Shown here piece after piece: positions 9,982-18,907 of a stretch of DNA of 64,000 bases. Source of the stretch: Haloplanus sp. HW8-1 (GTDB lineage Archaea > Halobacteriota > Halobacteria > Halobacteriales > Haloferacaceae); assembly GCF_023703795.1 (NCBI RefSeq), contig NZ_CP098519.1, positions 1-64,000 on the forward strand, in the 5' to 3' direction. Position 1 is the first letter of the stretch; each line of letters begins with the position of its first letter. The notes beneath the pieces were generated by a model, which did not search any database, was not told the origin of the DNA, and worked only from the letters and a program-made list of their open reading frames with translations. Both the position numbers and the translations under genes were made by a program.

Positions 9982-10431
9982 AGGTCTGTCAATATACATA
10001 AATAGTGGATCAATATATTTCGTCTCGCGGACCACTCCGCCTCTCATGGCCTATACCGGATATGTACGTGTGCGCGACTCTCGACAGACATCCGCTGGTA
10101 CACTTCATAAGACAACCGCGATTATCGAATCAGTCACAGATCGCCTGGCTTAGAGCGGAAACCCGCGTGACTCGATGGTCCATTCGAGCCACGCGTTTTG
10201 CCTCTGACAGATTCCTCACTTCGTCGATAGCGTCAACCTAGTCTAGAGGTCGACAGGTTTCAGTCAGTCGAAGAAAAGTTATTTTCTTTGGCGGAACAGT
10301 CCGGCATCGAACAAAAAAATCGAATATTTGGGGGTAAGAGGCTGTGCTGAATCGCCATACAGCAGCAAGCTTGTATGTGGGTTAGCCAGATACGCCTCTG
10401 AGTTCGGGGGCAGCGTTGTCATTCACTGTGT
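9982..10431. other. Intergenic region between TFB and HalOD1 genes
   Basis: This stretch of about 450 bases holds no credible gene. It is mixed-composition DNA between the end of the TFB gene and the start of the HalOD1 gene, both on the minus strand, and should contain the TFB terminator and the promoter of the HalOD1-kinase operon. I see no clear repeat or hairpin. Confidence 0.5.
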
Positions 10432-11466
10432 CTACTCATCCTCCGTATCTGTTGCGGCCAAAATCTCAGGATACCGGTTCCGTATCGTCATCTCGCTCAC
10501 GTCCGTAGCATCAGCGATATCTGTCTGTCGGAGCGACTCATCGCATCGCTTAGCGGCCGCGTACAATGCCCCAGCGGCGATGCCTACCGGATGTTTCCCG
10601 CTGTGAACGCCGTTTTCAACCGCTATTCCGGCGAGACGTCGTGCCTCTCGCTCTGTTGCGTCCGTACACTCCACGTCCGACGCGATCCGTCCGATGAACG
10701 AACGGGGGTCTGTCGGGGCGATTTCTAACCCGAGTTCACGTGAGACGTGTCGATATGCCCGCTCAACGCGAATTTGTTCGACGCGGCTCACTGCCGAGAC
10801 CTCGTCGGTAGAGCGCGGGACACCGTCCATGCGACTCGCCGCGTATATCGCCGCAGTGGCGACGCTTTCAACGGCTCGACCCGTAACGAGTCCGTCCGCA
10901 AGTGCGCGACGATAGATGACGCCTGCTGTCTCTCGGGTGCTGTCCGGCGCACCAAGCGCGGAAGCCATGCGGTTGATCTCACCGAGTGCATGTATGAGAT
11001 TCCTATCCGCAGATGAGCGCCGTCGGAAGCGCTCATCCCACCGTCGCAGGCGGCGCATCTGTTGTCGCTGTTCTCCTGACAGCGCGTTCCCCTTCGCATC
11101 TGTGTTTTGCCACCCAATCATCGTCGACAACCCCTTATCGTGTAAGAGGTTCGTGCTTGCTGGTCCGACGCGGGAGTCCTCATCGCCGGTGCCGTTCGGC
11201 GTGTACAGTTTGATGTTCGTATCAAGCGTCGCGTCTGAAACGACGAGTCCACAGTCGTCACAGACCGCATCAACCTCATCATCGGCTCGACGAAGTCGCC
11301 CGTGACACTCCGGACACGTAGTCTGACTGTGCCGTTCGTCCCCATTCTCCACCGAAACTGCGTCGGTAACAGACTGTCCGTCGCCAGTTTCGCTCGATGA
11401 GGGCGCATCAGTACCGTTTTTGCGGGAAACTGTGTCCGGTCGCTCTTCGTTAGTGCGCTCGTTCAT
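10432..11466 (-). CDS. tfb: Transcription initiation factor IIB (TFB) paralog
   Basis: This 344-aa TFB bridges TBP-DNA and RNA polymerase at promoters. An unusually long, Ser/Asp-rich N-terminal extension (~50 aa) precedes the zinc ribbon (CPEC...CDDC, about 51-72), the B-reader/linker (GPASTNLLHDKGLSTMIGW) and two cyclin-like repeats. The second repeat ends in an HTH-like region (LRQTDIADATDVSEMTIRNR). The ATG at 11466 is preferred to the TTG just before it. Haloarchaea use multiple TFBs as global regulators, and plasmid copies are common. It sits beside the sensory block, but I see no direct link. Confidence 0.92.
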   Translation of the reverse strand: MNERTNEERPDTVSRKNGTDAPSSSETGDGQSVTDAVSVENGDERHSQTTCPECHGRLRRADDEVDAVCDDCGLVVSDATLDTNIKLYTPNGTGDEDSRVGPASTNLLHDKGLSTMIGWQNTDAKGNALSGEQRQQMRRLRRWDERFRRRSSADRNLIHALGEINRMASALGAPDSTRETAGVIYRRALADGLVTGRAVESVATAAIYAASRMDGVPRSTDEVSAVSRVEQIRVERAYRHVSRELGLEIAPTDPRSFIGRIASDVECTDATEREARRLAGIAVENGVHSGKHPVGIAAGALYAAAKRCDESLRQTDIADATDVSEMTIRNRYPEILAATDTEDE

Positions 11467-11537
11467 CAAGTCGAATCACCTCTCGTGACCGGGGCAGAAC
11501 AGACGCGTTCGACTGTGTGTCTGGCCAGTACTGTTCA

Positions 11538-11903
11538 TTATGGGCTCTGAGCCGGCGTTGAGTCGCTGATCCTGATACCATGCGCGGTAACTCTCGTAGC
11601 AACCGCAGATGGAACTGACCACACTGTCTCGGTGGGTACTGTCACTCCATCGATCGCGAGACAGACGAGTTTCCCTCGTCCCCGCCGCGCCGCAACAACA
11701 AATTCAAACCGACGTGATCGGTCGTCAGTCGCTGTCACGTGGATCGTTGAGAGCCCGTTCACACTCTCCCACGTTGTCGTGTCGACGACCCTGAGGTCGC
11801 CTGCGGGAGTGACAGCAGTCGAGTCACAGGCTGGACAGGACCCCTCGTGTGGGCTTGTCCCAAGATACCCATAATCGGTGTCACACGCAAAGCAGTGTTC
11901 CAT
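11538..11903 (-). CDS. Small zinc-ribbon protein
   Basis: This is a 121-aa protein with an N-terminal zinc ribbon (CFACDTDYG then CPACDS), followed by a beta-rich region (FEFVVAARRGRGKLVCLAIDGVTV). It lies directly after another small zinc protein on the same strand and upstream of tfb, so a nucleic-acid-binding or regulatory role is possible. I do not recognise a named family. Confidence 0.65.
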   Translation of the reverse strand: MEHCFACDTDYGYLGTSPHEGSCPACDSTAVTPAGDLRVVDTTTWESVNGLSTIHVTATDDRSRRFEFVVAARRGRGKLVCLAIDGVTVPTETVWSVPSAVATRVTAHGIRISDSTPAQSP

Positions 11904-11912
11904 GGTCAGAGA

Positions 11913-12053
11913 CTAGTACCGATCCACGATCGTCTCTGCGATATGTGCCCGACCGGAACATGCTGGACAGGCAACTACGTCACCACCGTCTAACCCGAAC
12001 ACGGTGACGAATCGCTGTGAGACGTGTCCGCCGCAGTGGGCGCATTCCGGCAT
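11913..12053 (-). CDS. Tiny zinc-finger protein (DUF7563-like)
   Basis: This 46-aa protein has two Cys pairs, CAHCGGHVSQRFVTVFG and CPACSG, matching a very small haloarchaeal family (DUF7563, from memory). The ATG at 12053 is 4 nt after the sufB stop, so it is probably co-transcribed with sufB. A longer reading that starts inside sufB is unlikely because the family begins at MPEC. A zinc-binding role is likely; its function is unknown. Confidence 0.75.
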   Translation of the reverse strand: MPECAHCGGHVSQRFVTVFGLDGGDVVACPACSGRAHIAETIVDRY

Positions 12054-12057
12054 CAAA

Positions 12058-13488
12058 TTACCCCAGCGAGCCCTCCATCTCGAGTTCGACGAGCCGGTTG
12101 AGCTCAACGGCGTACTCGATCGGCAGCTCTTCGGTGATAGGCTCGATGAAGCCCGAGACGATCATCTGCTTGGCGTCGTCGTCGTCGAGACCGCGCGACT
12201 GGAGGTAGAAGATGTCCTCGTCGCCGATCTTGCCGACGGTCGCCTCGTGGGCGACGTCGACCTTCGACTCGTTGATCTCCATGTACGGCATCGTGTCCGA
12301 CGTCGACTCGTTGTCGAACATCAGCGCGTCGCACTCCACGGCGGTCGAGGAGTTCTCCGCGCCGTCCGCGATGTGGACGAGGCCGCGGTAGTTCGTGCGG
12401 CCGCCGTCCTTCGCGATCGATTTCGACTCGACGGTGGACTTCGTGTCCGGCGCGTTGTGGTACACCTTCGCGCCGGTGTCGATGTCCTGGCCCTCGCCCG
12501 CGAAGGCGATGGTGATGTGGTTGTCGGAGGCGCCGCGCCCCTTCAGGATCGACGACGGGTACAGCATCGTCGCCTTCGACCCCATCGAACCGGAGATCCA
12601 CTCCATGCGCCCACCCTTCTCGGCGATGGCGCGCTTCGTGTTCAGGTTGTAGGTGTTCTTCGACCAGTTCTGGACGGTCGAGTACTGGACGTGCGCGTCC
12701 TCGTCGACGAACACCTCGACGCCGCCACAGTGAAGATTGAACTTCGAGTACTTCGGCGCCGAGCAGCCCTCGATGTAGTGAACCTCCGAGCCTTCTTCGG
12801 CGATGATGAGCGTGTGCTCGAACTGGCCCATCCCCTCGGAGTTCATGCGGAAGTACGCCTGCACCGGCATGTCGACGGTGGTGTTTTCGGGCACGTAGAC
12901 GAACGAGCCACCCGACCAGATGGCGCCGTGGAGCGCCGCGAACTTGTTGTCGCTCGGGGGGACGCACTTCGTCATGAAGTGCTCGCGGACGAGTTCTTCG
13001 TGCTCTTGGACCGCCTCGTCCATGTTACAGAAGATGACGCCCTTCTCCTCCCAGCGCTCCTGCATGTTCTGGTAGACAACCTCCGATTCGTACTGCGCGC
13101 CGACGCCGGAGAGGGCGTTTTTCTCGGCTTCGGGGATGCCCAGCTTGTCGAAGGTGTCTTTGATGTCGTCTGGAAGTTCGGTCCAGTCGTCCACGCCGGC
13201 GCGGACGTCGACGTCCGGCCGAATGTAGGGGACGATCTCGTCGACATCGACCTCCGAGAGGTCCGGCTGGCCGGGCCAGTCGGTCGGCATTGGCATCTCT
13301 TGGAACTGTTCGAGCGCGCGCAGGCGCCGCTCCAGCATCCACTCCGGTTCGTCTTTGTCCTCCGAGATGACGCGGACCGTCTCCTCGGTGAGCCCCTTCT
13401 CGGTCTGGAAGGCAGACTTCTCCTCCTTTTTGAACTCGAAACGGGCCTCGGTGTTCGTCTCTTTGAGATCGTCTTGTTTTGAACTCAT
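12058..13488 (-). CDS. sufB: Fe-S cluster assembly scaffold SufB
   Basis: This is a full-length 476-aa SufB with the beta-helix core typical of the SufBCD complex, which assembles iron-sulfur clusters in the cytoplasm. Recognisable stretches are WSGGSFVYVPENTTVDMPVQ, SEVHYIEGCSAPKYS and SRGLDDDDAKQMIVSGFIEP. It is encoded alone: sufC and sufD are not in the window. Its GC-rich, uniform codon use looks like a core chromosomal gene, unlike some neighbours. The start is ATG 13488, with a TATA box at the leaderless distance. It could be an extra copy supporting a chromosomal suf operon, or the operon may be split. Confidence 0.95.
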   Translation of the reverse strand: MSSKQDDLKETNTEARFEFKKEEKSAFQTEKGLTEETVRVISEDKDEPEWMLERRLRALEQFQEMPMPTDWPGQPDLSEVDVDEIVPYIRPDVDVRAGVDDWTELPDDIKDTFDKLGIPEAEKNALSGVGAQYESEVVYQNMQERWEEKGVIFCNMDEAVQEHEELVREHFMTKCVPPSDNKFAALHGAIWSGGSFVYVPENTTVDMPVQAYFRMNSEGMGQFEHTLIIAEEGSEVHYIEGCSAPKYSKFNLHCGGVEVFVDEDAHVQYSTVQNWSKNTYNLNTKRAIAEKGGRMEWISGSMGSKATMLYPSSILKGRGASDNHITIAFAGEGQDIDTGAKVYHNAPDTKSTVESKSIAKDGGRTNYRGLVHIADGAENSSTAVECDALMFDNESTSDTMPYMEINESKVDVAHEATVGKIGDEDIFYLQSRGLDDDDAKQMIVSGFIEPITEELPIEYAVELNRLVELEMEGSLG

Positions 13489-13510
13489 CAAAGTATTCTT
13501 CAGAGACTAC

Positions 13511-13520
13511 AAATATAAGT
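13511..13520 (-). promoter_or_regulatory. TATA-type promoter of sufB
   Basis: On the minus strand this reads ACTTATATTT and lies 23-32 nt upstream of the sufB ATG (13488). That is the spacing expected for a leaderless haloarchaeal transcript. No ribosome binding site is present. Confidence 0.6.
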
Positions 13521-13662
13521 GTGGTGCGCTGGAACACACTTTAGTAACTTATACTGGTTTCTTTAACGAAAGTGAATAACTTTGTGTAGTTTAATTTGGT
13601 TTCTCTACCTAGTAGAATTTAATATGTGGCGAGAGGGCTATTGCGTACAAACAGGACCACCG

Positions 13663-13959
13663 TCATTTGTTAGCGAGAACGACTCGACAGCATTCAATCG
13701 CCGCTTCGATGTGGCGGTCGGCGACGGAATCATCCGTTTCGTCAGCCGACTCAAGCAGTGTAGCAACTTGCCGAACCCGTTTCTGTCTGGTTTGCGTGTC
13801 AAGATCATTACTAGTAGCATCGCGGGCGACGGCTTCTGCCTCTCCGAGCCATCGGTTCGTCGCTGGCGGTACTGGGCGATCTGCGGTCGCAGTTAGGTGG
13901 GTCGCCAGTGCGTCGACCGCAGCCCGCGGCTCGGTTGGGATGTCGATTTCGTCCGTCAT
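13663..13959 (-). CDS. Small haloarchaeal protein of unknown function
   Basis: This 98-aa acidic protein is predicted to be mostly helical (ATNRWLGEAEAVARDA, then KRVRQVATLLESADETDD). I start it at ATG 13959 (MTDEIDIPTEP); the in-frame upstream start adds 14 residues. It diverges from the SafE-like gene and may share its regulatory region. From memory, similar small proteins lie near heavy-metal ATPase and SafE-type genes in other haloarchaea. Its function is unknown. Confidence 0.6.
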   Translation of the reverse strand: MTDEIDIPTEPRAAVDALATHLTATADRPVPPATNRWLGEAEAVARDATSNDLDTQTRQKRVRQVATLLESADETDDSVADRHIEAAIECCRVVLANK

Positions 13960-14141
13960 TGTTGGTGTATTCGCATCCACTGTGAAGAATTGTTGCGCCA
14001 AGCTACACTCCAGATGCTTGCGAATGTCTCTAGCCTAGCACGACCTCTTGTTCGCCTATCGTAACATGTCTGCGGTATCTGTCTGGGCTTGTTCGAGAGA
14101 CACACCAGACGACACAACCCCATGCGCAACCGAGAACGACT

Positions 14142-14939
14142 ATGATCGAGTCGCTCCTCCGGATTGACGTCATGCTCTTCGTCCTCATCGGCGTACTGGG
14201 CGGCGCGCACTGTATCGGGATGTGCGGTCCGCTTGTGACGATGTACTCGAAGCAGATGACGCCGCAGCCTGACGGCGGGGCGGTGACGGCCAACGACGGG
14301 CGTGCCGGTCATCTCACGACCTACGAGGTTCGCCAGCACTTCCTGTTCAACGTCGGCCGGGCGACGACGTACGCAATTTTTGGGGCCCTCTTTGGTGCAC
14401 TTGGGAGCGTCGTGTTCGTCACCGCTGACCAGTTGACACCGATCGCTGATCTCCTGCGGGGTGCTGTCGGTCTCGCGGTAGGGGGATTCATCGTGGCGAC
14501 GGGCGTTCGGTACGTCATCGGGGGGAGTGGAGGCGATATCCGAATACCCGGCGTACAGCGCGTCACGTCGTGGCTTGCGACGAGAGTTCACCGACACGTG
14601 AATAGCCCGAGTATTGTCGGCCTCGGCGCCGTCCACGCGCTTCTTCCCTGCCCGATGCTGTATCCCGCGTATCTGTTCGCCTTCGCGAGCGGATCCCCGA
14701 CCACTGGGGCAATCGCTCTCGGCGCCCTCGGTATCGGGACGATCCCGGCCGTCTTCCTCTATGGAACGATTATCCAGTCGATCGACGTTGCCCACCGGCG
14801 TCGAGTCCATCGGTTGCTTGGCGTTGTGTTCGTTGTGCTGGGGTACGTGTTGTTCGCGCACGGACTGATGGCACTCGGTATACACCTCCCACACCCAATG
14901 TTCCCACATTATCAGCCTCTCGGTGGGATGGGACACTGA
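14142..14939 (+). CDS. SafE/DsbD-like membrane protein (sulfite exporter TauE/SafE family)
   Basis: This 265-aa protein has about six predicted membrane helices (FVLIGVLGGAHCIGMCGP, YAIFGALFGALGSVVFV, GAVGLAVGGFIVATGV and others). The first helix carries the GGxHCxGMCGP motif of the DsbD_2/UreH-like group, where the Cys pair is thought to handle thiols or metal. In prokaryotes such proteins often accompany copper-transport ATPases or cytochrome maturation genes. No ATPase is encoded here. Its C-terminus is His-rich (HLPHPMFPHYQ), consistent with metal binding. Confidence 0.8.
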   Translation: MIESLLRIDVMLFVLIGVLGGAHCIGMCGPLVTMYSKQMTPQPDGGAVTANDGRAGHLTTYEVRQHFLFNVGRATTYAIFGALFGALGSVVFVTADQLTPIADLLRGAVGLAVGGFIVATGVRYVIGGSGGDIRIPGVQRVTSWLATRVHRHVNSPSIVGLGAVHALLPCPMLYPAYLFAFASGSPTTGAIALGALGIGTIPAVFLYGTIIQSIDVAHRRRVHRLLGVVFVVLGYVLFAHGLMALGIHLPHPMFPHYQPLGGMGH

Positions 14940-15554
14940 CGCATTCGATAGATCTGTCGAATTAGTAGCTAATCCAGTAGATTTCTCAGGGCAGAACACG
15001 GGATATCGAGGCGAAACCGTGACCTGAGACCGCGGCAGACCCAACAGACAGGTCTCCTAAGTTGATATACACCCGGAATCCAGACGGGGGTCTGTTGAGG
15101 ATTTTAAAGACATTACACACCTCGTCTGGTCCTGTACCTCACGTACGGACTCTTTCCATATCACTTCGATATATCGAACAACTGGACAGGGGGGAGACCG
15201 TAATTTCAGACCACTCTCGTGTCGACTGGGAGATTCCGGGAGGAACTGACAAAAAGAGGCCAATACCGACCGAACTGGATACTTTATCGGATGCGACTGG
15301 GCTAACTTACGCCAACAAAATAGACGTGATTGGGGATATAGGGCCGGATTTAATGGGGGTTCTCTGAAACAGATGAATCCAAAGCATTTGCTAATAATCA
15401 CGTCGGATCGACTATCGGGTCCAAGAGTAGCGATCGACCACCCGTCGATAAAATCCAAATGACAGAGATAGAGTAAGTAGACCACTTTACTGTTAACCGC
15501 CTCAGAAATCACATGCACTGTTCTGACGACTCAACTCGCGACGAGCGTCTGTGA
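14940..15554. other. Non-coding region upstream of the transposase gene
   Basis: About 600 bases with only weak ORFs on both strands (15062-15367 plus, 15057-15518 minus), none protein-like in composition. It probably contains the left end of the IS and the end of the SafE transcript. I could not find a matching inverted repeat with the downstream flank by eye. Confidence 0.5.
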
Positions 15555-17138
15555 ATGCGCTCTCTGTGTGAAGCGTACCAACTGGGGATTACTATTCGGA
15601 ACAAACTCAAAGAAACCGATCTCGTCACCGCGTTCGAGAAGCTCGATCATTCGATAGATGCTATCGAAGACGGGTATCCAGCGTGGCATCCTGCGCCGCT
15701 CTCCTTTCGCGCAATGGTTCTCTCGTTCGTGTTCATGGAGATAACGGGTGACTCATACGCCAACTTCACTCGACGACTCACCCGACAACCGGAAGTAGCG
15801 ACTATCCTCGGCTTCAGTCGAGTGCCCGACGAATCAGCATTCTCTCGTGCGTGGCGAAATCGATTCGACGACGCGACCCACGAATACATCCACGCTGCCG
15901 CCCACTTCGTTGTCAAAGAAGTCCATGATCGCAGCATCTCAGCGCCGGAGGTGCGGCCTAAGGCAGAGATCGTCGACAATGAGCAAGAAGATACAGACTC
16001 AGTAGAAGACGAATCCTTCTCACAGGAGGAGATTGTTCAGACAACGCGCCTCGCGCGTGATCACGCCTTCGGACACTTCGACTCTGATCGGGCGCCGAAC
16101 GCCTCGTACGAGGACACGCAATTTTTCGAGTTACAGACATTCATGGGGATGGTTCGGTGCGGAGCCACGCAGGGAGCTACTCGCTTTCAGTACCGGCGTG
16201 GCGAGGACTACGGCCCGCATGGCGATACCCACCTTCGCACCGTCAAGCAGTTCGATCCTGACGAGCTCGTCGACGGCTTCAACGAGACAACGGATCGCTT
16301 GCTTTCCGTGATTGCTTCTGAAGCATCGTTCCGCCGGCCAGTCACTGCCGCGATCGATATCACGACCATTCCCTACTACGGGGATGTCGAAGGGATGCCG
16401 ATGGTCAGTGGAACGAAGGACAGAGACGGTCGAGCGTTTAAATTTGCGACCCTCTCGATCATCGGACAGAACATCCCGCTGGTCTTAGCTGTCGAGCCGG
16501 TTCGAGAGAGTTCTGAGTGGGATGAGAACCCGTCGAATCAGATCCATCGTACTGTTCGGCGACTCGTTCGACGAGCGAAAGAGCATGTTCCAATCGAGAC
16601 AGTGCTGTGTGATCGGGAGTTCGATTCGATACGCGTGTTTCAGACGCTCTCAAACCTCGATGTGAACTACCTCATTCCGAAGCGAGTCTCCAGCTCTGAA
16701 CGGGATGTACTCAAACAAATGGGGGAAGACGACCAAGAGGTGGCTGTTGAGTCGGCTTCTGTCCATGTGGAATCTGGATCGCATCCAATGCGGCTCCTGT
16801 ACGTGCCGTCGACGAGTGGGGAAGGAACGGCCGTCTTCGCGACGAATTTCCGAGTGGGACCCGGTGAGGCCGAGACGTTCTGTAGACGGTATAGTCACCG
16901 GTGGCAAATCGAGAGCGAGTACAAATCGATCAAAGGTGACTTTCTCGCGAAGACCTCCTCGAAAGACTACCGCGTTCGCTTGTTCTACTTCGTGTTCGCG
17001 GTCCTCTTGTACAATATCTGGCGGCTCACCGACTTCCTGCTGAAAGCAGGCGTCGACGGTGAGATGGACTACGCACCCGTGTTGACTGCGGGTGAGTGTG
17101 TTGAACTCGTTGCCTCGTCGTTGATTCCACACGACTAA
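15555..17138 (+). mobile_element. IS4-type DDE transposase of a haloarchaeal IS
   Basis: This 527-aa transposase appears intact. The DDE triad is readable as AIDITTIPYYGD (~268), VLCDREFDS (~351) and the IS4-type Y-x2-R-x3-E-x6-K signature in YSHRWQIESEYKSIKGDF (~450). An acidic insert of about 100 residues (~140-240) lies before the first Asp, making it longer than most IS4 transposases. The coordinates cover the gene only, because terminal repeats and a target duplication were not identified. It separates the signalling/suf region from the mobile element that starts at the integrase. Confidence 0.85.
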
Positions 17139-17584
17139 CCGGCTGATACCCCACTGAGTCCGCCTTTTGGGAGTGACAACCCTAACCAGGAGCGGCAGAA
17201 TCTGCGTAATTTCGCACGTTCGTCCGGTAGATGCGAACGGTAGTGATCCAAATCAGGACTGGTCGGCGAGAAGAACCAACGAATTGATGCTAATTCGACC
17301 TGAAACTGGCCCATCCTCCGAAACTGTGGGAGACCGTCGGCTCAGATTTGGTATAGCGGTATATAATTTATAAGCCCGGTTTCTTGGCTATTAACACTGC
17401 TACTGCCGGAATTCGGTACCTCAGGCAAATACGCGTCTGGGCGTGATTACACCAATAATCACGACCACTTTGAAGTACCCCGCCGCCGTCGGTGAAGCAC
17501 GGATGCTACAACCGCCTCACGACGGCGCTTCCCCCAGGGTAGAGGACCCGAGACCGGGCCCGCAGGACGGTGGAGGGCCGGTGA
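17139..17584. other. Gene-free region before the integrase
   Basis: About 445 bases with no gene. It contains a strong TATA-like run, TATATAATTTATA, at ~17360-17372, more than 200 nt before the integrase ATG, so it may drive a long leader or a small RNA. Just before the integrase, CCGGGCCC (17554-17561) and GGGCCGG (17575-17581) form a GC-rich hairpin like those before many genes in the last third of the window. An attachment site would be expected near here but is not recognisable without the empty site. Confidence 0.45.
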
Positions 17585-18817
17585 ATGCCTAACCGAGCGC
17601 TTTCGACGCCGTTCGACGACAGCTTCGAGCGCTACCTCCAAGACAAGGGGAAAGGCCGCGGCGGCGACGGTGGGAACTATCGACGTAACGCTGCACGCGA
17701 GCTCGAACGATTCGCCGAGTGGGCCGCCGGCGACCGCCGCGCCGACGACTGGACCGGGATCGTCCCCAACGACGTCGACCGCGAGCCGACCTTTGACGAT
17801 CTCGACGAACGCGTGTTCCGGGAGTACGCCCGACATCTCGGTGGTGACCGTGGCCTCAAGCAGAACACCGTCCAAACCTATTACCGCTATATCTCTGCGT
17901 GGTGTGGCTGGTGCGTCAACGAGGGATATCTCGAGGCGCATTACGCACAGCGGGCCAGTGCGATGGCGCCGCTGCCGGAGGACGACGGCCGCAAGCCCGG
18001 CGACCAGCAGGCCTGGACGTCCGAACAGCGCCACGCCCTCACCCGCCACGTCGGCGAACGGGCCCGCGACGCCGTCGAGGCGTACACGACACTCCCAGAG
18101 GATACTGACCTCCTCGACAAGCAGCGAGCACGCTATGCGGCGCTGAAGGCGGCTCGTGACCGGGCGCTGGTGTTCGTCCTCGCGTACACCGCTGTTCGGG
18201 TCGGGGAGCTACTTCGGGATCCGAACGACCCACGCCGGCGGGGCGTCCGCTGGGAAGACCTCTCCCTTGACGACGGGAGTATGGACGTCTATCGGAAGAA
18301 ACAGCAGTGGGACGCCGCCAGTCTTCCCGACCCGGTGATCTCGCCGCTACGGAGCTACCACCAGCTGATGAACCCGCCGACAGAGCGCTGGCCGGTGTTT
18401 CCGACGTTCGACCAACGGACGCTCGCGGGACTCGTCTTGGATGAGCTCGCCGACCGAGGGGAACGCCCAGAAGCAATTACTGAGCGGCGTGAAGAATACG
18501 CTCGCGACCTACTGCTTGCGCTCGATGAGGACATTCGACCGCCGTCGATTACAACAGATGGAGCACGGTCGGTTCTCCAGCGACTCTCAGAGGCTGCCGA
18601 GATCGACATCGACCATCCGAAACACGACTATCTTGCACCCCACGGCGGTCGACGTGGGATGGGTGAGGTCCTCGTCCGCGCGTTCGGGTACACCGTAGCA
18701 GCTCGGTATCTCGATAACTCCGAAGAGATGGTTCGCGAACGATACTCATATATCGAGGCTGGCGAGTTGGGGGACGTGGCCACGGAGGCTCTCGAAGAAA
18801 TTGATGATGTCGGGTAG
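17585..18817 (+). CDS. Tyrosine recombinase / integrase
   Basis: This is a 410-aa XerC/D-like recombinase. The N-terminal SAM-like core-binding domain (~10-125) is followed by the catalytic domain with Arg in TAVRVGELL (~205), an H-x-x-R box as HGGRRGMGEV (~352-356) and the nucleophile region RERYSYIEAGE (Tyr ~387-389). Family members catalyse site-specific integration and excision. It stands at the left edge of the 19-kb block with conjugation and primase genes, so it is the likely integrase of that element. Resolution of plasmid dimers is an alternative role. Confidence 0.9.
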   Translation: MPNRALSTPFDDSFERYLQDKGKGRGGDGGNYRRNAARELERFAEWAAGDRRADDWTGIVPNDVDREPTFDDLDERVFREYARHLGGDRGLKQNTVQTYYRYISAWCGWCVNEGYLEAHYAQRASAMAPLPEDDGRKPGDQQAWTSEQRHALTRHVGERARDAVEAYTTLPEDTDLLDKQRARYAALKAARDRALVFVLAYTAVRVGELLRDPNDPRRRGVRWEDLSLDDGSMDVYRKKQQWDAASLPDPVISPLRSYHQLMNPPTERWPVFPTFDQRTLAGLVLDELADRGERPEAITERREEYARDLLLALDEDIRPPSITTDGARSVLQRLSEAAEIDIDHPKHDYLAPHGGRRGMGEVLVRAFGYTVAARYLDNSEEMVRERYSYIEAGELGDVATEALEEIDDVG

Positions 18818-18907
18818 ATCTGAATCTCCAGTAGATGAGGTAGACATCATAGAGCCAATCCTATGATCCGGACTGGTGTCTTCGGCTATGGAGACGCTCT
18901 GACTCGC

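Noticed and set aside
12004..13482. 492-aa plus-strand ORF opposite sufB
   Set aside because: It is the antisense shadow of a clearly conserved sufB gene; composition is Arg/Val/Leu/Asp-skewed with no domain.
13956..15044. 362-aa minus-strand ORF opposite the SafE-like gene
   Set aside because: The plus strand has a membrane protein with the GAHCIGMCGP motif; the minus frame is low-complexity Arg/Asp text.
15057..15518. ORFs on both strands upstream of the transposase
   Set aside because: Both are short, mutually antisense and not protein-like; I treat the region as non-coding.
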